Below, one piece after another: positions 9,973-19,551 of a stretch of DNA of 64,000 nucleotides. This stretch comes from an uncultured Rikenellaceae bacterium (GTDB lineage: Bacteria; Bacteroidota; Bacteroidia; Bacteroidales; Rikenellaceae), in assembly GCA_947038405.1 (NCBI GenBank), contig CAMQVY010000004.1, forward strand, positions 1-64,000. The letters run 5' to 3'. Each line of letters begins with the position of its first letter. The stretch's first letter is position 1. A model generated the notes under the pieces. That model did no database searches and was not told the DNA's origin. It was given only the letters and a program-made list of their open reading frames with translations. The position numbers and the translations under genes were made by a program.

Positions 9973-12159
9973 ATGGCAAGACTAAGATTTAATGCTATGG
10001 GTGAAATATCTCGTCGCAAAAATAAGGACGTTTCTCTTCCAAATGAGAAAATATCGAATTACTTTAACGCCGATGTATTCAACAAAGATCAGATGAGACA
10101 GTACCTTCCAAAGGATGTGTACGAGAGTGTCATCACTGCAATTGAAGAGGGGCGAAGAATTGATCGTAAAGTTGCAGATCAAGTTGCATTGGGCATGAAA
10201 ACATGGGCAATGGAGCGTGGCGCAACACACTATACTCACTGGTTTCAACCTCTCAACGATTCAACAGCAGAGAAGCATGATGCTTTTTTTGAGCCAATTT
10301 GGGGTGGCGGATCATTTGAAGCATTCAGAGGCGATGTTTTAGTTCAACAAGAGTCAGACGCATCATCTTTTCCAAATGGAGGATTAAGAAATACTTTTGA
10401 GGCTAGAGGATACAGCGCATGGGACCCATCATCACCAGCATTTATTGTAGATCAGACTATCTGTGTACCAAGTATTTTCGTTGCATATACAGGAGAGGCA
10501 CTAGACTTTAAAACTCCACTATTAAAATCCCTAACAGTCTTAGATAAGGCAGCAGTTGATGTTTGTCAACTATTTGATAAGGATGTAAATAAAGTTGTAA
10601 CAACTTTAGGTTGGGAACAAGAGTACTTCATCGTAGATGAGGCACTATTTAACGCACGCCCAGACTTAGCACAATGTGGAAGAACCCTAATGGGACACAC
10701 AGCAGCAAAAGACCAACAACTAGATGACCACTACTGGGGAGCTATTCCAGAGAGAGTTGTTAGCTTTATGAAAGATTTTGAAGAGAAGTCATATAGACTA
10801 GGTATTCCACTAAAAACTCGCCATAATGAGGTTGCACCAAATCAATTTGAGTGTGCCCCTATGTTTGAAGAGGCTAATATTGCGGTAGACCACAATACTC
10901 TTCTTATGACAGTTATGCGCAGAACAGCTGCTAAACATAAGCTAAAAGTTCTATTCCACGAAAAGCCCTTCATGGGAGTAAATGGTTCAGGAAAGCACTG
11001 TAACTGGTCATTAGCAACCAATACTGGAGTTAATCTTTTAGCACCTGGGAAGACACCAAAAACAAATATTCAGTTCCTAACATTCTTCGTAAATGCCTTG
11101 AAAGCTGCGCATGATTATGGAACACTGATGATGTCATCAATCGCGAACGAAACTAATTCACATAGATTAGGTGGAGGAGAAGCACCTCCAGCAATTTTAT
11201 CTGTATTTTCAGGTTCAACAATAAATGCGATTCTTGACTCTATCGAAGCAAAAGTTAGCGATAAAAAGTTAACCCCAGATAAAAAAACTGAGATAAAGTT
11301 AGATATCGGCAAGATACCTGAGATCCTTTTAGATAATACAGATAGGAATAGAACGTCACCATTTGCATTTACAGGCAATAGATTTGAATTTAGAGCGACT
11401 GGATCTAGTAGTAACTGTGCGATGCCACTTATTGTCATCAACACAGCTATTGCGAAACAACTTACGCAATTCAAAATTGAAGTTGACTCTCTAATGGAGA
11501 ATGGCACTAAAAAAGATGAAGCAATTCTTCAAATAATCCGTAAATATATCATAGAGTCTAAAAACATTAGATTTGAAGGTAATGGATATGGTAAAGAGTG
11601 GCTTGAAGAGGCTACGCGTAGAGGACTTAAAAACATATCAAATGTAGCAGAAGCTTTTAAAGAATATATTTCACAAGAGAGTATTGATCTATTTGGGGAG
11701 TTTGGAGTACTAAACAGCATAGAGCTTCACGCTAGATACGAGGTTAAGAATGAGATGTTCTTAAAGAAAGTTCAGATTGAATCACGTGTACTTGGAGACC
11801 TTGCAGCTAACCATATTATCCCGACAGCAATCAAGTATCAAAATGTTTTGATTGACAACGTTAAGGGTATTAAAGAGATCTTCCCTACAGAGTGGGAGAC
11901 AATGTCCTCAGAAGAGATTAAGACTATCAGAATAATATCTGATTTAGTTAAAAGTATTCGAGAAGAGTCATACCTTATGGTTGAAGCTAGAAAAAAATGG
12001 AATACCGTTATTTGTATCTCAGAGAAAGCTATTGGATATGAGACAGAGGTTCGCCCATACATTAGTTCAATCAGAATTTACATCGACAAATTAGAGTTAA
12101 TCATAGATGATAGGTTGTGGACTCTTCCTAAATATAGAGAGCTGATGCAAATTAGCTAA
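9973..12159 (+). CDS. glnN: Glutamine synthetase type III
   Basis: It makes glutamine from glutamate, ammonia and ATP in the cytoplasm. The 728-residue length is that of the GSIII family (about 700-730), much longer than GSI or GSII. Recognisable blocks are ERGATHYTHWFQPL near residue 75, the TFEARGYSAWDPSSPAF block, WEQEYF near residue 215, RHNEVAPNQFECAP near 285 and NGSGKHCNWS near 340, which carries ligands for the metal and ATP. The Bacteroidota usually rely on this class. It is a single-gene unit with a divergently oriented neighbour upstream and a REP-like element just downstream. Confidence 0.96.
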   Translation: MARLRFNAMGEISRRKNKDVSLPNEKISNYFNADVFNKDQMRQYLPKDVYESVITAIEEGRRIDRKVADQVALGMKTWAMERGATHYTHWFQPLNDSTAEKHDAFFEPIWGGGSFEAFRGDVLVQQESDASSFPNGGLRNTFEARGYSAWDPSSPAFIVDQTICVPSIFVAYTGEALDFKTPLLKSLTVLDKAAVDVCQLFDKDVNKVVTTLGWEQEYFIVDEALFNARPDLAQCGRTLMGHTAAKDQQLDDHYWGAIPERVVSFMKDFEEKSYRLGIPLKTRHNEVAPNQFECAPMFEEANIAVDHNTLLMTVMRRTAAKHKLKVLFHEKPFMGVNGSGKHCNWSLATNTGVNLLAPGKTPKTNIQFLTFFVNALKAAHDYGTLMMSSIANETNSHRLGGGEAPPAILSVFSGSTINAILDSIEAKVSDKKLTPDKKTEIKLDIGKIPEILLDNTDRNRTSPFAFTGNRFEFRATGSSSNCAMPLIVINTAIAKQLTQFKIEVDSLMENGTKKDEAILQIIRKYIIESKNIRFEGNGYGKEWLEEATRRGLKNISNVAEAFKEYISQESIDLFGEFGVLNSIELHARYEVKNEMFLKKVQIESRVLGDLAANHIIPTAIKYQNVLIDNVKGIKEIFPTEWETMSSEEIKTIRIISDLVKSIREESYLMVEARKKWNTVICISEKAIGYETEVRPYISSIRIYIDKLELIIDDRLWTLPKYRELMQIS

Positions 12160-12173
12160 ATAACCTATTAATT

Positions 12174-12273
12174 CTCTGCGATTACGCAGTGTCGCCCGTT
12201 CAGGGCAGTTCGTTGGCTATTTTGCTAAACGCCGTGAACTGCCCTGAACGGGCGATAATTCGTAATTACAGAG
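12174..12273. repeat. REP-like element R2, long inverted repeat (bipartite pair)
   Basis: Two REP-like units face each other. A perfect 19-base inverted repeat (12193-12211 and 12236-12254, one arm CGCCCGTTCAGGGCAGTTC) flanks a 24-base loop. The outer parts CTCTGCGATTACGCAG and GTAATTACAGAG also resemble each other. It separates glnN from the ABC-F gene and could act as a terminator or mRNA stabiliser. Confidence 0.8.
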
Positions 12274-12297
12274 CATACATATTATAAAATACAATAC

Positions 12298-13932
12298 ATG
12301 ATTTCAGTTGAAGGATTAACCGTAGAGTTCAGTGGAACAACACTTTTTAAAGATATATCTTTTGTCATCAACAACAAAGATAGAATTGCGCTAATGGGTA
12401 AAAATGGTGCAGGAAAATCTACACTGTTGAAAATTATCGCCGGAGTTAGAACTGCAAATAGAGGAAAGGTATCTATTGATGAGAATAGTGTCATCGGCTA
12501 CCTACCCCAACACCTGATGACTGACAATACTCGCACTGTTTTTGAGGAGGCACTACAAGCATACTCATTTTTATTTGAAACAGAGCGTAAAATTGAAGAT
12601 ATAAATGTTCAACTCACAGAGAGAACCGATTATGAAAGTGACACATACACTAACTTAATCGAAGAGTTATCTTTTCTAAGCGAACAGTTATACTCCATTG
12701 AGACTGTAAACTACAATGAAGAGGTTGAACGATGCCTACTCGGACTAGGATTTGATAGAGATGACTTCAACAGACCAACAAGTGAATTTAGTGGAGGATG
12801 GCGTATGCGTATTGAGCTTGCTAAGATATTGCTAAAAAAACCAGACTTAATACTACTTGATGAGCCTACGAACCATCTTGACATTGAGAGTATTCAGTGG
12901 CTTGAGAACTTCTTGATAAATGGAGCTAAAGCAGTAATAGTAATATCGCATGATAGGGCGTTTGTGGATAATATCACGACTCGTACTGTAGAGATTACAA
13001 TGGGCAGAATATATGACTACAAAGTTAACTATTCAACCTACTTAGAGCTACGAAAAGAGCGACGTGAGCAACAGATTGCGGCATACGAGAATCAAAAGAA
13101 GATGATTTCAGATAATGTTGATTTCATTGAGCGATTCAAAGGAACCTACTCAAAGGCAACACAAGTACAATCACGAGTTAGGATGTTGGAGAAACTAGAT
13201 ATACTAGAGGTTGACGAAGAGGATCGTTCTGCTCTGAATCTCCGCTTTCCACTATCTCCTCGTTCAGGTAACTTCCCTGTAATCTGTAATGGTGTATCGA
13301 AGAGCTACGACTCGATTCCAGTATTCAACAATGCAACTATGACACTTGAACGTGGAGATAAAGTCGCTTTTGTTGGTCGTAATGGAGAGGGAAAATCCAC
13401 TTTAGTAAAGTGTATTATGAATGAGATTGATTTCGATGGTGAGTTACAGATGGGACACAATGTAAAGATTGGTTACTTCGCTCAAAACCAAGCAAGTGCT
13501 TTGGATGAAAACAAGAGTGTATTTCAGACCATTGATGATATAGCAGTTGGAGATATTAGAACTAAAATACGAGATATTCTAGGTGCATTTATGTTCAACA
13601 AAGAGAGTTCAGATAAGTTTGTAAAGGTTCTATCAGGAGGAGAGCGAACTAGATTAGCGATGATTAAACTGCTACTAGAACCCGTAAACCTACTTATACT
13701 CGATGAGCCAACAAACCATCTTGACCTTAAAACAAAAGGGGTTCTAAAAGAGGCGTTAATGACCTTTGATGGAACATTGATTCTGGTATCTCACGATAGA
13801 GATTTCCTTGATGGACTAGCAACAAAGGTATATGAATTTGGAAACAAGCGAGTAACAGAACATCTTGATGGAATCTATGGATTCTTGGAGAAGAAAAAAA
13901 TGTTAAACCTAAGAGAGATCGAAAGAAAATAA
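12298..13932 (+). CDS. ABC-F family ATP-binding protein
   Basis: A soluble protein of 544 residues with two ABC ATPase domains and no membrane segment, which is the ABC-F arrangement. Domain 1 has Walker A GKNGAGKST near residue 40, signature FSGGWRMRIELAK near 165 and Walker B LILLDEPTNHLD. Domain 2 has GRNGEGKST near 360, LSGGERTRLAM and LLILDEPTNHLD. The linker between the domains is charged and helical. ABC-F proteins act on the ribosome, mostly as translation factors, and some give resistance to ribosome-targeting antibiotics. Nothing here singles out a resistance role, so I treat it as a housekeeping type. Confidence 0.92.
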   Translation: MISVEGLTVEFSGTTLFKDISFVINNKDRIALMGKNGAGKSTLLKIIAGVRTANRGKVSIDENSVIGYLPQHLMTDNTRTVFEEALQAYSFLFETERKIEDINVQLTERTDYESDTYTNLIEELSFLSEQLYSIETVNYNEEVERCLLGLGFDRDDFNRPTSEFSGGWRMRIELAKILLKKPDLILLDEPTNHLDIESIQWLENFLINGAKAVIVISHDRAFVDNITTRTVEITMGRIYDYKVNYSTYLELRKERREQQIAAYENQKKMISDNVDFIERFKGTYSKATQVQSRVRMLEKLDILEVDEEDRSALNLRFPLSPRSGNFPVICNGVSKSYDSIPVFNNATMTLERGDKVAFVGRNGEGKSTLVKCIMNEIDFDGELQMGHNVKIGYFAQNQASALDENKSVFQTIDDIAVGDIRTKIRDILGAFMFNKESSDKFVKVLSGGERTRLAMIKLLLEPVNLLILDEPTNHLDLKTKGVLKEALMTFDGTLILVSHDRDFLDGLATKVYEFGNKRVTEHLDGIYGFLEKKKMLNLREIERK

Positions 13933-13999
13933 TCAATCACCTCACCTGCAATCAGTTTATACCATCTATGATGGATAGTTCGCAGAGTAGTTTATATAA

Positions 14000-14054
14000 A
14001 AAAAAGATAACGTCGAAGAGAGTTTTATCAACAATCTACGACGTTATCTTTTTT
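14000..14054. terminator. Bidirectional terminator between convergent genes
   Basis: The arms AAAAAAGATAACGTCG (14000-14015) and CGACGTTATCTTTTTT (14039-14054) are exactly complementary, with an A-run on one side and a T-run on the other. It serves both the ABC-F gene (plus strand) and the CNNM-type gene (minus strand). Confidence 0.9.
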
Positions 14055-14080
14055 TATACTATATATGAATTAAACAGATA

Positions 14081-15130
14081 TTACTCAATATCTAAATACT
14101 TATATTTAGACTTTCTAGCCTCCCAACGCTCTCTAGCATATTGTTGCATATCGACCACATTATCCTTCTCATCAATAATTTCGATACCTAGAATACTCTC
14201 AATAACATCCTCCATAGTAACAACACCCTCGAAACTACCATACTTATCTACAATTAGAGCAATATGCTCTTTATGCAACAACAAGTGTTCCCAAAGTGCT
14301 GGTAATGTATAAGTGTCAATAAATATCTGCATTGGACGCTTTATAGAAGCAACCGTCAACTCAAACTTATCTTCAGTTAAAGCCTCAAGTACATCTTGTC
14401 TTAAAACATATCCAGTAAAATTTTCTTTACTTCCAGAGTAAACAGGAATCCTTGAGTACTGCAAAAGAGATTTATCTGCGTAATATTCACGTAGTGTCAT
14501 ATCTTCAGAAGCGGTAGACACAACAATTCTAGGTGTCATAATATCTCTCGCCTTAACCGACTCTAATCGCATAAGATTTTGAATAATTTTATTCTCTCCT
14601 GCTCTGAATATCCCTTCTGTGTGCCCCATATTAACCATAGCCGACACCTCTTCTCTACTGATAGTAGCTTCTTTATTTTTAGGAGCAATAGCTCTAGTTA
14701 TAATCTCAGAAAACCATACTAACGGATAACAAATAATAACCATCCAATTTATAACAGTTGCAGATAATGAAGATAGATTTCTCCAGTATGAAGCACCAAT
14801 TGTTTTGGGAATGATCTCAGAAAGAACTAAAATAAGAATAGTCAACACAGCAGATATCACACCAAAAGATACATTTTCAAATACGATTGATGCCTGTGCA
14901 CCAACTCCCGCTGCACCAATTGTGTGTGCTATTGTATTCAAAGACAAAATTGCAGATAGCGGTTTGTCTATATTATTTTTAAAGCGTTTTAATACAGTTG
15001 CCGACTTAACGCCCTCCGCCTCTTTCATTTCAATAAATGATGCAGGAGTTGAGAGTAAAACAGCTTCCATAACGGAGCAGATAAACGACACAGTCAGTGC
15101 CAATAAAAGATAGAATAGTAATAATGCCAT
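14081..15130 (-). CDS. CNNM/CorC-type membrane protein with CBS pair
   Basis: A 349-residue protein of the hemolysin C/CorC family, often described as magnesium or cobalt efflux-related transporters. The N-terminal DUF21 region has membrane segments at about residues 1-20, 60-80, 85-110 and 120-145. The C-terminal half contains a CBS pair at about 190-310 (MTPRIVVSTASEDMTLREYY; VDKYGSFEGVVTMEDVIESI), which senses adenylate nucleotides in relatives. It lacks the extra C-terminal CorC_HlyC domain seen in longer members, giving a short version. The exact transported ion is not shown by the sequence. Confidence 0.87.
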   Translation of the reverse strand: MALLLFYLLLALTVSFICSVMEAVLLSTPASFIEMKEAEGVKSATVLKRFKNNIDKPLSAILSLNTIAHTIGAAGVGAQASIVFENVSFGVISAVLTILILVLSEIIPKTIGASYWRNLSSLSATVINWMVIICYPLVWFSEIITRAIAPKNKEATISREEVSAMVNMGHTEGIFRAGENKIIQNLMRLESVKARDIMTPRIVVSTASEDMTLREYYADKSLLQYSRIPVYSGSKENFTGYVLRQDVLEALTEDKFELTVASIKRPMQIFIDTYTLPALWEHLLLHKEHIALIVDKYGSFEGVVTMEDVIESILGIEIIDEKDNVVDMQQYARERWEARKSKYKYLDIE

Positions 15131-15244
15131 ACTTTAGTTTTTATAAATCCTTATTAAATCTCATTTATTTGAGATCTATATTCATGCTATTAGTCTATGA
15201 ATATAAGATTTACGTATTGTTATTTTTAATGTTATATAAAATGA

Positions 15245-15276
15245 AAAAAGTCTTCTAAAAGATTAGAAGACTTTTT
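15245..15276 (-). terminator. Terminator after tRNA-Gly
   Basis: The arms AAAAAGTCTTCTA (15245-15257) and TAGAAGACTTTTT (15264-15276) are complementary, with T residues following on the minus strand. It starts directly after the tRNA. Confidence 0.85.
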
Positions 15277-15278
15277 GA

Positions 15279-15350
15279 GCGGAAAACGAGACTCGGACTC
15301 GCGACCCCAACCTTGGCAAGGTTGTGCTCTACCAACTGAGCTATTTCCGC
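15279..15350 (-). tRNA. tRNA-Gly (GCC)
   Basis: A 72-base cloverleaf on the minus strand. The acceptor stem is GCGGAAA paired with TTTCCGC, the D stem is GCTC/GAGC, the anticodon loop TTGCCAA gives anticodon GCC, and the T arm is present with a normal loop. No 3' CCA is encoded. A phylum-type promoter lies just upstream and a terminator follows, so it is a single-gene unit. Confidence 0.95.
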
Positions 15351-15402
15351 ATTATACTAATTCAAGTCGCTATACATAATAGTGCTTTTTTTAATAGTGA
15401 TA

Positions 15403-15432
15403 CAAAGATATATATATTTTTCAATACTGCAA
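15403..15432 (-). promoter_or_regulatory. Promoter of tRNA-Gly
   Basis: TATCTTTG at 15403-15410 on the minus strand (-7 box) with TTG at 15430-15432, 19 bases upstream. The box lies 53 bases before the tRNA 5' end. Confidence 0.65.
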
Positions 15433-15486
15433 TATTTTTCTGTTATTTTTTCAAAAAAAGTATCAAAAAAGCATATATTCAAATAA

Positions 15487-15522
15487 AATACCCTCAAAAT
15501 CACGAATAATCTTGAGGGTATT
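15487..15522 (-). terminator. Terminator after the 732-residue GH20 gene
   Basis: The arms AATACCCTCAA (15487-15497) and TTGAGGGTATT (15512-15522) are complementary around a 14-base loop. On the minus strand it lies 15 bases beyond the stop codon. The T-tract after it is short. Confidence 0.75.
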
Positions 15523-15536
15523 AAATATAATTGAAT

Positions 15537-17735
15537 TTATTTCACCTTTCTAATAAACACTGCACCATAAGAGTCATTACTCAAGTCACCTCTAACATTT
15601 GCTTCGATAAAGAATGGTGTACCCGCCTCAAAAGAGTCTACTTTAACAGTATAAGTATTATTTTTACTTGATCCACCTGTATATCCTGTATGAACATCTT
15701 CACCAACAAGCTCATCACGCTTAAATAGCTTCACATCTTCAATATCAAGTCTACGCTCTCCACCAGTATAAACAAATGTAATCTCATAAGTTCCATTCCC
15801 AGCAATCTTACCAGTAGCCTCAAATTTCCAAGTAGCAAACTCAGCACCTTTTATATCCTTTGGTTTCCACTCAGCACTTAATTCACCATACTTTTTAAAG
15901 TCAGCATACTTCTCTTCAATGTGAATTGGTAAAGACACATGTCTATTTGTAACAATAGTAATCGCTTTGAAATCACTTGTATTCTCCACAGTCACTGGCT
16001 CAGTGTACTCAGTAGAGTGAGGGTTAGGATAAGTTCCATCAGTTGTATATACAATTTTTGCATCAGCAACACTCTCCTCTAAAGTAAATTCAACACCCTC
16101 TTCACTCACCTCTACTTCAGAGATATATGGCTCAGGCACGCGGTAATTACAATCTTTATTATCTAATTTAACATAATGATGCTTTAATCTATCAGTGAAA
16201 CTATCGTAATCACGCTCACCTTCAACACTCCAACCCACTTCTGATAGAGCTAATAAACGAGGGAATGTTAAGTACTCAGCATAATTTTCAGAACGATTTT
16301 CATTTATAGAGTATATCTCTTGAAGAGTAGTTCCGTGTATAAATATATCACTCCAGAAAGCTCCCTGAACACCTAATGTAAGCTCTTTTGAGCCATAGTC
16401 GCCAACCTTTAATGAGTAACATTTCTCTACAGAAATTGGAGGCATCCAAGTTGCCGCTTTTGGCTCACCAGGAGTTCTACCCTCAGGGAAGTCGAAATAC
16501 ATATGACTTGCAGGACATAACACAGTAAAGTGCCCCTTATCTGTTGCATCCTTAGCATATTTAAGATTTGTCCAAGCAATACTTACAACTTGATTATCAA
16601 GTTTACCACGTTGAGCAATCTCTTGCCATCCAACAACGGTTCTTCCATGCTTTTTCATCATATTAGAGACAAGATTGGTGAGGTATCCTTGGAGTTCAGA
16701 TGTTTTTTTCAATCCTTGCTCTTTTCTCACTGCCTGACATTTAGGACACTTCTCCCAATTAGTATAAACCGCTTCATCACCACCAATATTTATATATTTA
16801 GATGGAAATAGAGCGATAGTCTCTTCAAGTACATCTTCTAAAAACTGGATTGATTTTTCATTTCCAATGCACAATAAATCACGACTAATAAAGTGTTGAA
16901 TAGGTACTTCGTGTTGAATACCCGTACAACCTAACTCAGGATATGCAACAATCGCGCACAACATATGTGCAGGGAATGCGATTTCAGGGATGACATCAAC
17001 ATTACGCACAGCAGCATAAGCGACAATCTCCTTAATATCCTCTTGCGTATAGTAACCACCTAAACGAGTTGGACCTTCACCACCCCAAGCACCAATCTCT
17101 GTTAAACGTGGATATTTTTTGATCTCTAATCTCCAACCTGAATCGTCAATTAAGTGCAATTGTAACTTATTAAGTTTGTACATCGACATCATATCAATAT
17201 ACTTCTTCACAAACTCTTTATCATAAAAATAACGAGCAACATCAAGCATCATACCCCTCCACTTAAAGGTGGGAGCATCTGTTATTGCAACAGCAGGAGC
17301 ACTAAACTCAATATCTTTGCTTGTAACATTATTATATACCTCGGGAGGAAATAGCTGCAAAAGTGTTTGGATTCCATAAAATACACCTGCATTGTCAGCA
17401 CCACAAATAACAATAGAGTTATCAGAAACAATCAGTTCATACCCTTCAGTTGTAGCTACTCTAACGCTATCAACACTCAAGACTATTGCTCTTTTTGTTT
17501 TTTTTCCCTCAGATGTTTCAATATCGAATCCTGTAGAGGCCTCAAGTAACTCTTGTAAATAAGTTGCTTCTTTTTCCAATCCGCTTTGATATTGAATTGA
17601 CGTCTTCTCTGTAATGACAAACTCACCACTCATCCTCTCGACACTTATTGGCTGAGGAATAAGATTTATCTCCTTTGCAGATAAATTCAATACACCAATA
17701 ATTGACAATATTGCCATGATAATTACTTTTTTCAT
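15537..17735 (-). CDS. Beta-N-acetylhexosaminidase, GH20, with C-terminal domains
   Basis: It removes terminal N-acetylglucosamine or N-acetylgalactosamine from glycans. The 732-residue protein has a signal peptide (cleavage near residue 20), an N-terminal GH20b domain to about 145, and a GH20 barrel at about 155-510. The catalytic Asp-Glu pair is D320-E321 in INIGGDEAVYTNWEKC, and the substrate-recognition motif HLIDDSGWRLEIK is near 194. The C-terminal 220 residues contain a chitobiase-type domain with an Fn3-like part and a carbohydrate-binding-like jelly-roll. It likely acts in the periplasm or at the cell surface on host or mucin glycans. A second, shorter GH20 lies at 22245-23867. Confidence 0.93.
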   Translation of the reverse strand: MKKVIIMAILSIIGVLNLSAKEINLIPQPISVERMSGEFVITEKTSIQYQSGLEKEATYLQELLEASTGFDIETSEGKKTKRAIVLSVDSVRVATTEGYELIVSDNSIVICGADNAGVFYGIQTLLQLFPPEVYNNVTSKDIEFSAPAVAITDAPTFKWRGMMLDVARYFYDKEFVKKYIDMMSMYKLNKLQLHLIDDSGWRLEIKKYPRLTEIGAWGGEGPTRLGGYYTQEDIKEIVAYAAVRNVDVIPEIAFPAHMLCAIVAYPELGCTGIQHEVPIQHFISRDLLCIGNEKSIQFLEDVLEETIALFPSKYINIGGDEAVYTNWEKCPKCQAVRKEQGLKKTSELQGYLTNLVSNMMKKHGRTVVGWQEIAQRGKLDNQVVSIAWTNLKYAKDATDKGHFTVLCPASHMYFDFPEGRTPGEPKAATWMPPISVEKCYSLKVGDYGSKELTLGVQGAFWSDIFIHGTTLQEIYSINENRSENYAEYLTFPRLLALSEVGWSVEGERDYDSFTDRLKHHYVKLDNKDCNYRVPEPYISEVEVSEEGVEFTLEESVADAKIVYTTDGTYPNPHSTEYTEPVTVENTSDFKAITIVTNRHVSLPIHIEEKYADFKKYGELSAEWKPKDIKGAEFATWKFEATGKIAGNGTYEITFVYTGGERRLDIEDVKLFKRDELVGEDVHTGYTGGSSKNNTYTVKVDSFEAGTPFFIEANVRGDLSNDSYGAVFIRKVK

Positions 17736-17778
17736 AAATTTAATTAGTTGGTTTTTTAGTTTAAATTAGCTTTATCTA

Positions 17779-17786
17779 CAAAGATA
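17779..17786 (-). promoter_or_regulatory. Probable -7 box of the GH20 gene
   Basis: The minus strand reads TATCTTTG at 17779-17786, 44 bases before the GH20 ATG, matching the phylum -7 consensus. No -33 TTTG lies at the standard spacing. Confidence 0.45.
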
Positions 17787-17953
17787 TAATTTTTATTCAA
17801 ACTAAAAAACCTTTCAAATAGATTACAATCCTACAACAAATCAAAGGATTATAATTTAAATCACACGCAATTAACCGCGATTACACTACACCATACAAGA
17901 AGAGAAGTTACAACAAGAAGAGGCTTCTTCATCAAAAATAAATATTATAATAT

Positions 17954-18505
17954 CTAAAGCGACCTCCCTTTAAATACAGATTCTCGTGATTCTGGAAATA
18001 TATTCCCTCTTAAAGTAATTTTCTCTCTATTATTAAGAGGATAAACAACGACTTCACACTTGTTATCCCCATGAAAGAGCTTAATATCAACAGACGCCAT
18101 AACATTAACGCCAGAAATATCCATATGATAATTAATATTACCTCTGTTATCTGTTTTCATAGATATGTTACGAGCCTCTCCATCGACTGTTACACCTCCT
18201 AAGAAATTAGGACCACCCATTACGAAATCAAAGGCGACTTGTATGCTTGCATCCGTACCAGATAGGGTAACAAAATTCGTTGAAGGAGTAGTACTTACAG
18301 CTTGACCCAATCTAAATACGACAAGATTCACTTTAACAATAAATTTTTGATCAGCCATCGCAGTTGCAGCATCAGAAAAAGCCTTATACTGAATCAGTTT
18401 ACGCTCAGCTTTTTTTGCTTCTCGCTCCATAGCCGTTTGAGGTGTAGCACAAGAGAATGCTATCATAGATAGAAGACTCAAAATAAAAACTTTGAATAAA
18501 GTCAT
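17954..18505 (-). CDS. DUF4251 domain-containing lipoprotein
   Basis: A 183-residue protein with a lipobox-type signal (MTLFKVFILSLLSMIAFSCA, lipidated Cys near residue 19). The first 25 residues of the mature part are charged and helical (EREAKKAERKLIQ). The rest is predicted beta-rich and matches DUF4251, a family almost restricted to Bacteroidales. The function is unknown. It lies upstream of the GH20 gene on the same strand, with about 220 bases between them, so co-transcription is uncertain. Confidence 0.82.
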   Translation of the reverse strand: MTLFKVFILSLLSMIAFSCATPQTAMEREAKKAERKLIQYKAFSDAATAMADQKFIVKVNLVVFRLGQAVSTTPSTNFVTLSGTDASIQVAFDFVMGGPNFLGGVTVDGEARNISMKTDNRGNINYHMDISGVNVMASVDIKLFHGDNKCEVVVYPLNNREKITLRGNIFPESRESVFKGRSL

Positions 18506-18631
18506 ATGGATTATATTTAAGGTTAAAAAAACGTATATTAAGTTAATTTTATGTAACTTTTGTATATATCAATCTACAAACACCTTGCCAAAAACATTCA
18601 ATATTAGCCAATGTTATAAAACAAAAAATCC

Positions 18632-18660
18632 CAGAAGTTTGCAATTTAAACAAACTTCTG
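18632..18660 (-). terminator. Terminator after the 18687-19535 lipoprotein gene
   Basis: The arms CAGAAGTTTG (18632-18641) and CAAACTTCTG (18651-18660) are perfectly complementary with a 9-base loop, followed on the minus strand by GGGATTTTTTGTTTT. Confidence 0.85.
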
Positions 18661-18686
18661 AGATATATTCTCTTATATCACTCTTT

Positions 18687-19535
18687 TTAGGAACTATAAC
18701 TTATTCGATACACCATATCTAACATCTCCACAGGAGCACAATCATCAGGCAATGAAGAGTATGTAAATTTAAAATAACGCTTAATCTCAACTGGATAGTT
18801 ATCAGTATCCATTATATATTCAAATCTATATTTAGTCTCGTCCCAAAATCCAGATGACATCTGAGAGAGAATAGAAAACGTATATAAAAGTTTTTCACTC
18901 CCCTTACCCATTCGCTTAGTTACAGAACATACACCGAACAAATTATCTTCCACATCAGTTATAATAGTATTTAAGTCTAAATTTGTTGCATTTATATAAT
19001 CAGTATTAGAGAATATAATCTTTTCAGTACTGTTACACTCACCATCAACACTTATTTCTTGTTTAATCTCACCATCAACCCTCTCAAAATTAGCAATAGT
19101 ATTTATAGGAGTATCACTATTATTGTAAAAAGATAGTGATTTACTTGATAAATATCCACTTACATCATAATTCAAAGCATAAGTTTTTTTAAACAAAAAA
19201 GCTTCTCCTCCAATCGACTCCCTTCTCACTTCACTACCCTCACAGATATAACCTAAGCTATTAATTTTATGTTCATTCTCAATCGTCGACTCACCAGATC
19301 TAATTATACTCTCTACAATTCTACCATCAAAATACTCAATTTCATGACTTACTCCACCATAGCTAACACTTATCAACTCTTGACTACTATTATATTTAAA
19401 ATCTACTACTACATAACTAGAGTCCGACAATAAAATAGATATAGACTTGATTACTCTATTTGAATCAACTATCTCGTCTGATTTACTGCAAGAGACAAAT
19501 AGACTAAAAAATATAACTGTAAAAAATATTTTCAT
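18687..19535 (-). CDS. Hypothetical lipoprotein, DUF4595-like
   Basis: A protein of about 282 residues starting MKIFFTVIFFSLFVSCSKS, with a lipobox cysteine near residue 16. The body is rich in Ser, Tyr, Ile and Asp and probably all-beta, with repeating patterns such as VVDFKYNSSQELISVSY that recall DUF4595 or RHS-like propeller folds of Bacteroidota. I placed the start at the ATG at 19535 instead of the upstream TTG/ATG options at 19568 because the signal peptide begins there. The 3' end of the acyl-CoA synthetase fusion lies 17 bases upstream. The function is unknown. Confidence 0.75.
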   Translation of the reverse strand: MKIFFTVIFFSLFVSCSKSDEIVDSNRVIKSISILLSDSSYVVVDFKYNSSQELISVSYGGVSHEIEYFDGRIVESIIRSGESTIENEHKINSLGYICEGSEVRRESIGGEAFLFKKTYALNYDVSGYLSSKSLSFYNNSDTPINTIANFERVDGEIKQEISVDGECNSTEKIIFSNTDYINATNLDLNTIITDVEDNLFGVCSVTKRMGKGSEKLLYTFSILSQMSSGFWDETKYRFEYIMDTDNYPVEIKRYFKFTYSSLPDDCAPVEMLDMVYRISYSS

Positions 19536-19551
19536 CTGTTTTAAATATATA

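Noticed and set aside
12298-13932. An antibiotic-resistance role for the ABC-F protein
   Set aside because: The sequence shows only the generic two-domain ABC-F form; no neighbour or linker feature supports a resistance subtype.
17887-17950. A terminator upstream of the GH20 gene (AAGAAG/CTTCTT)
   Set aside because: The stem is only 6 base pairs with a 3-base loop and no T-run follows on the minus strand.
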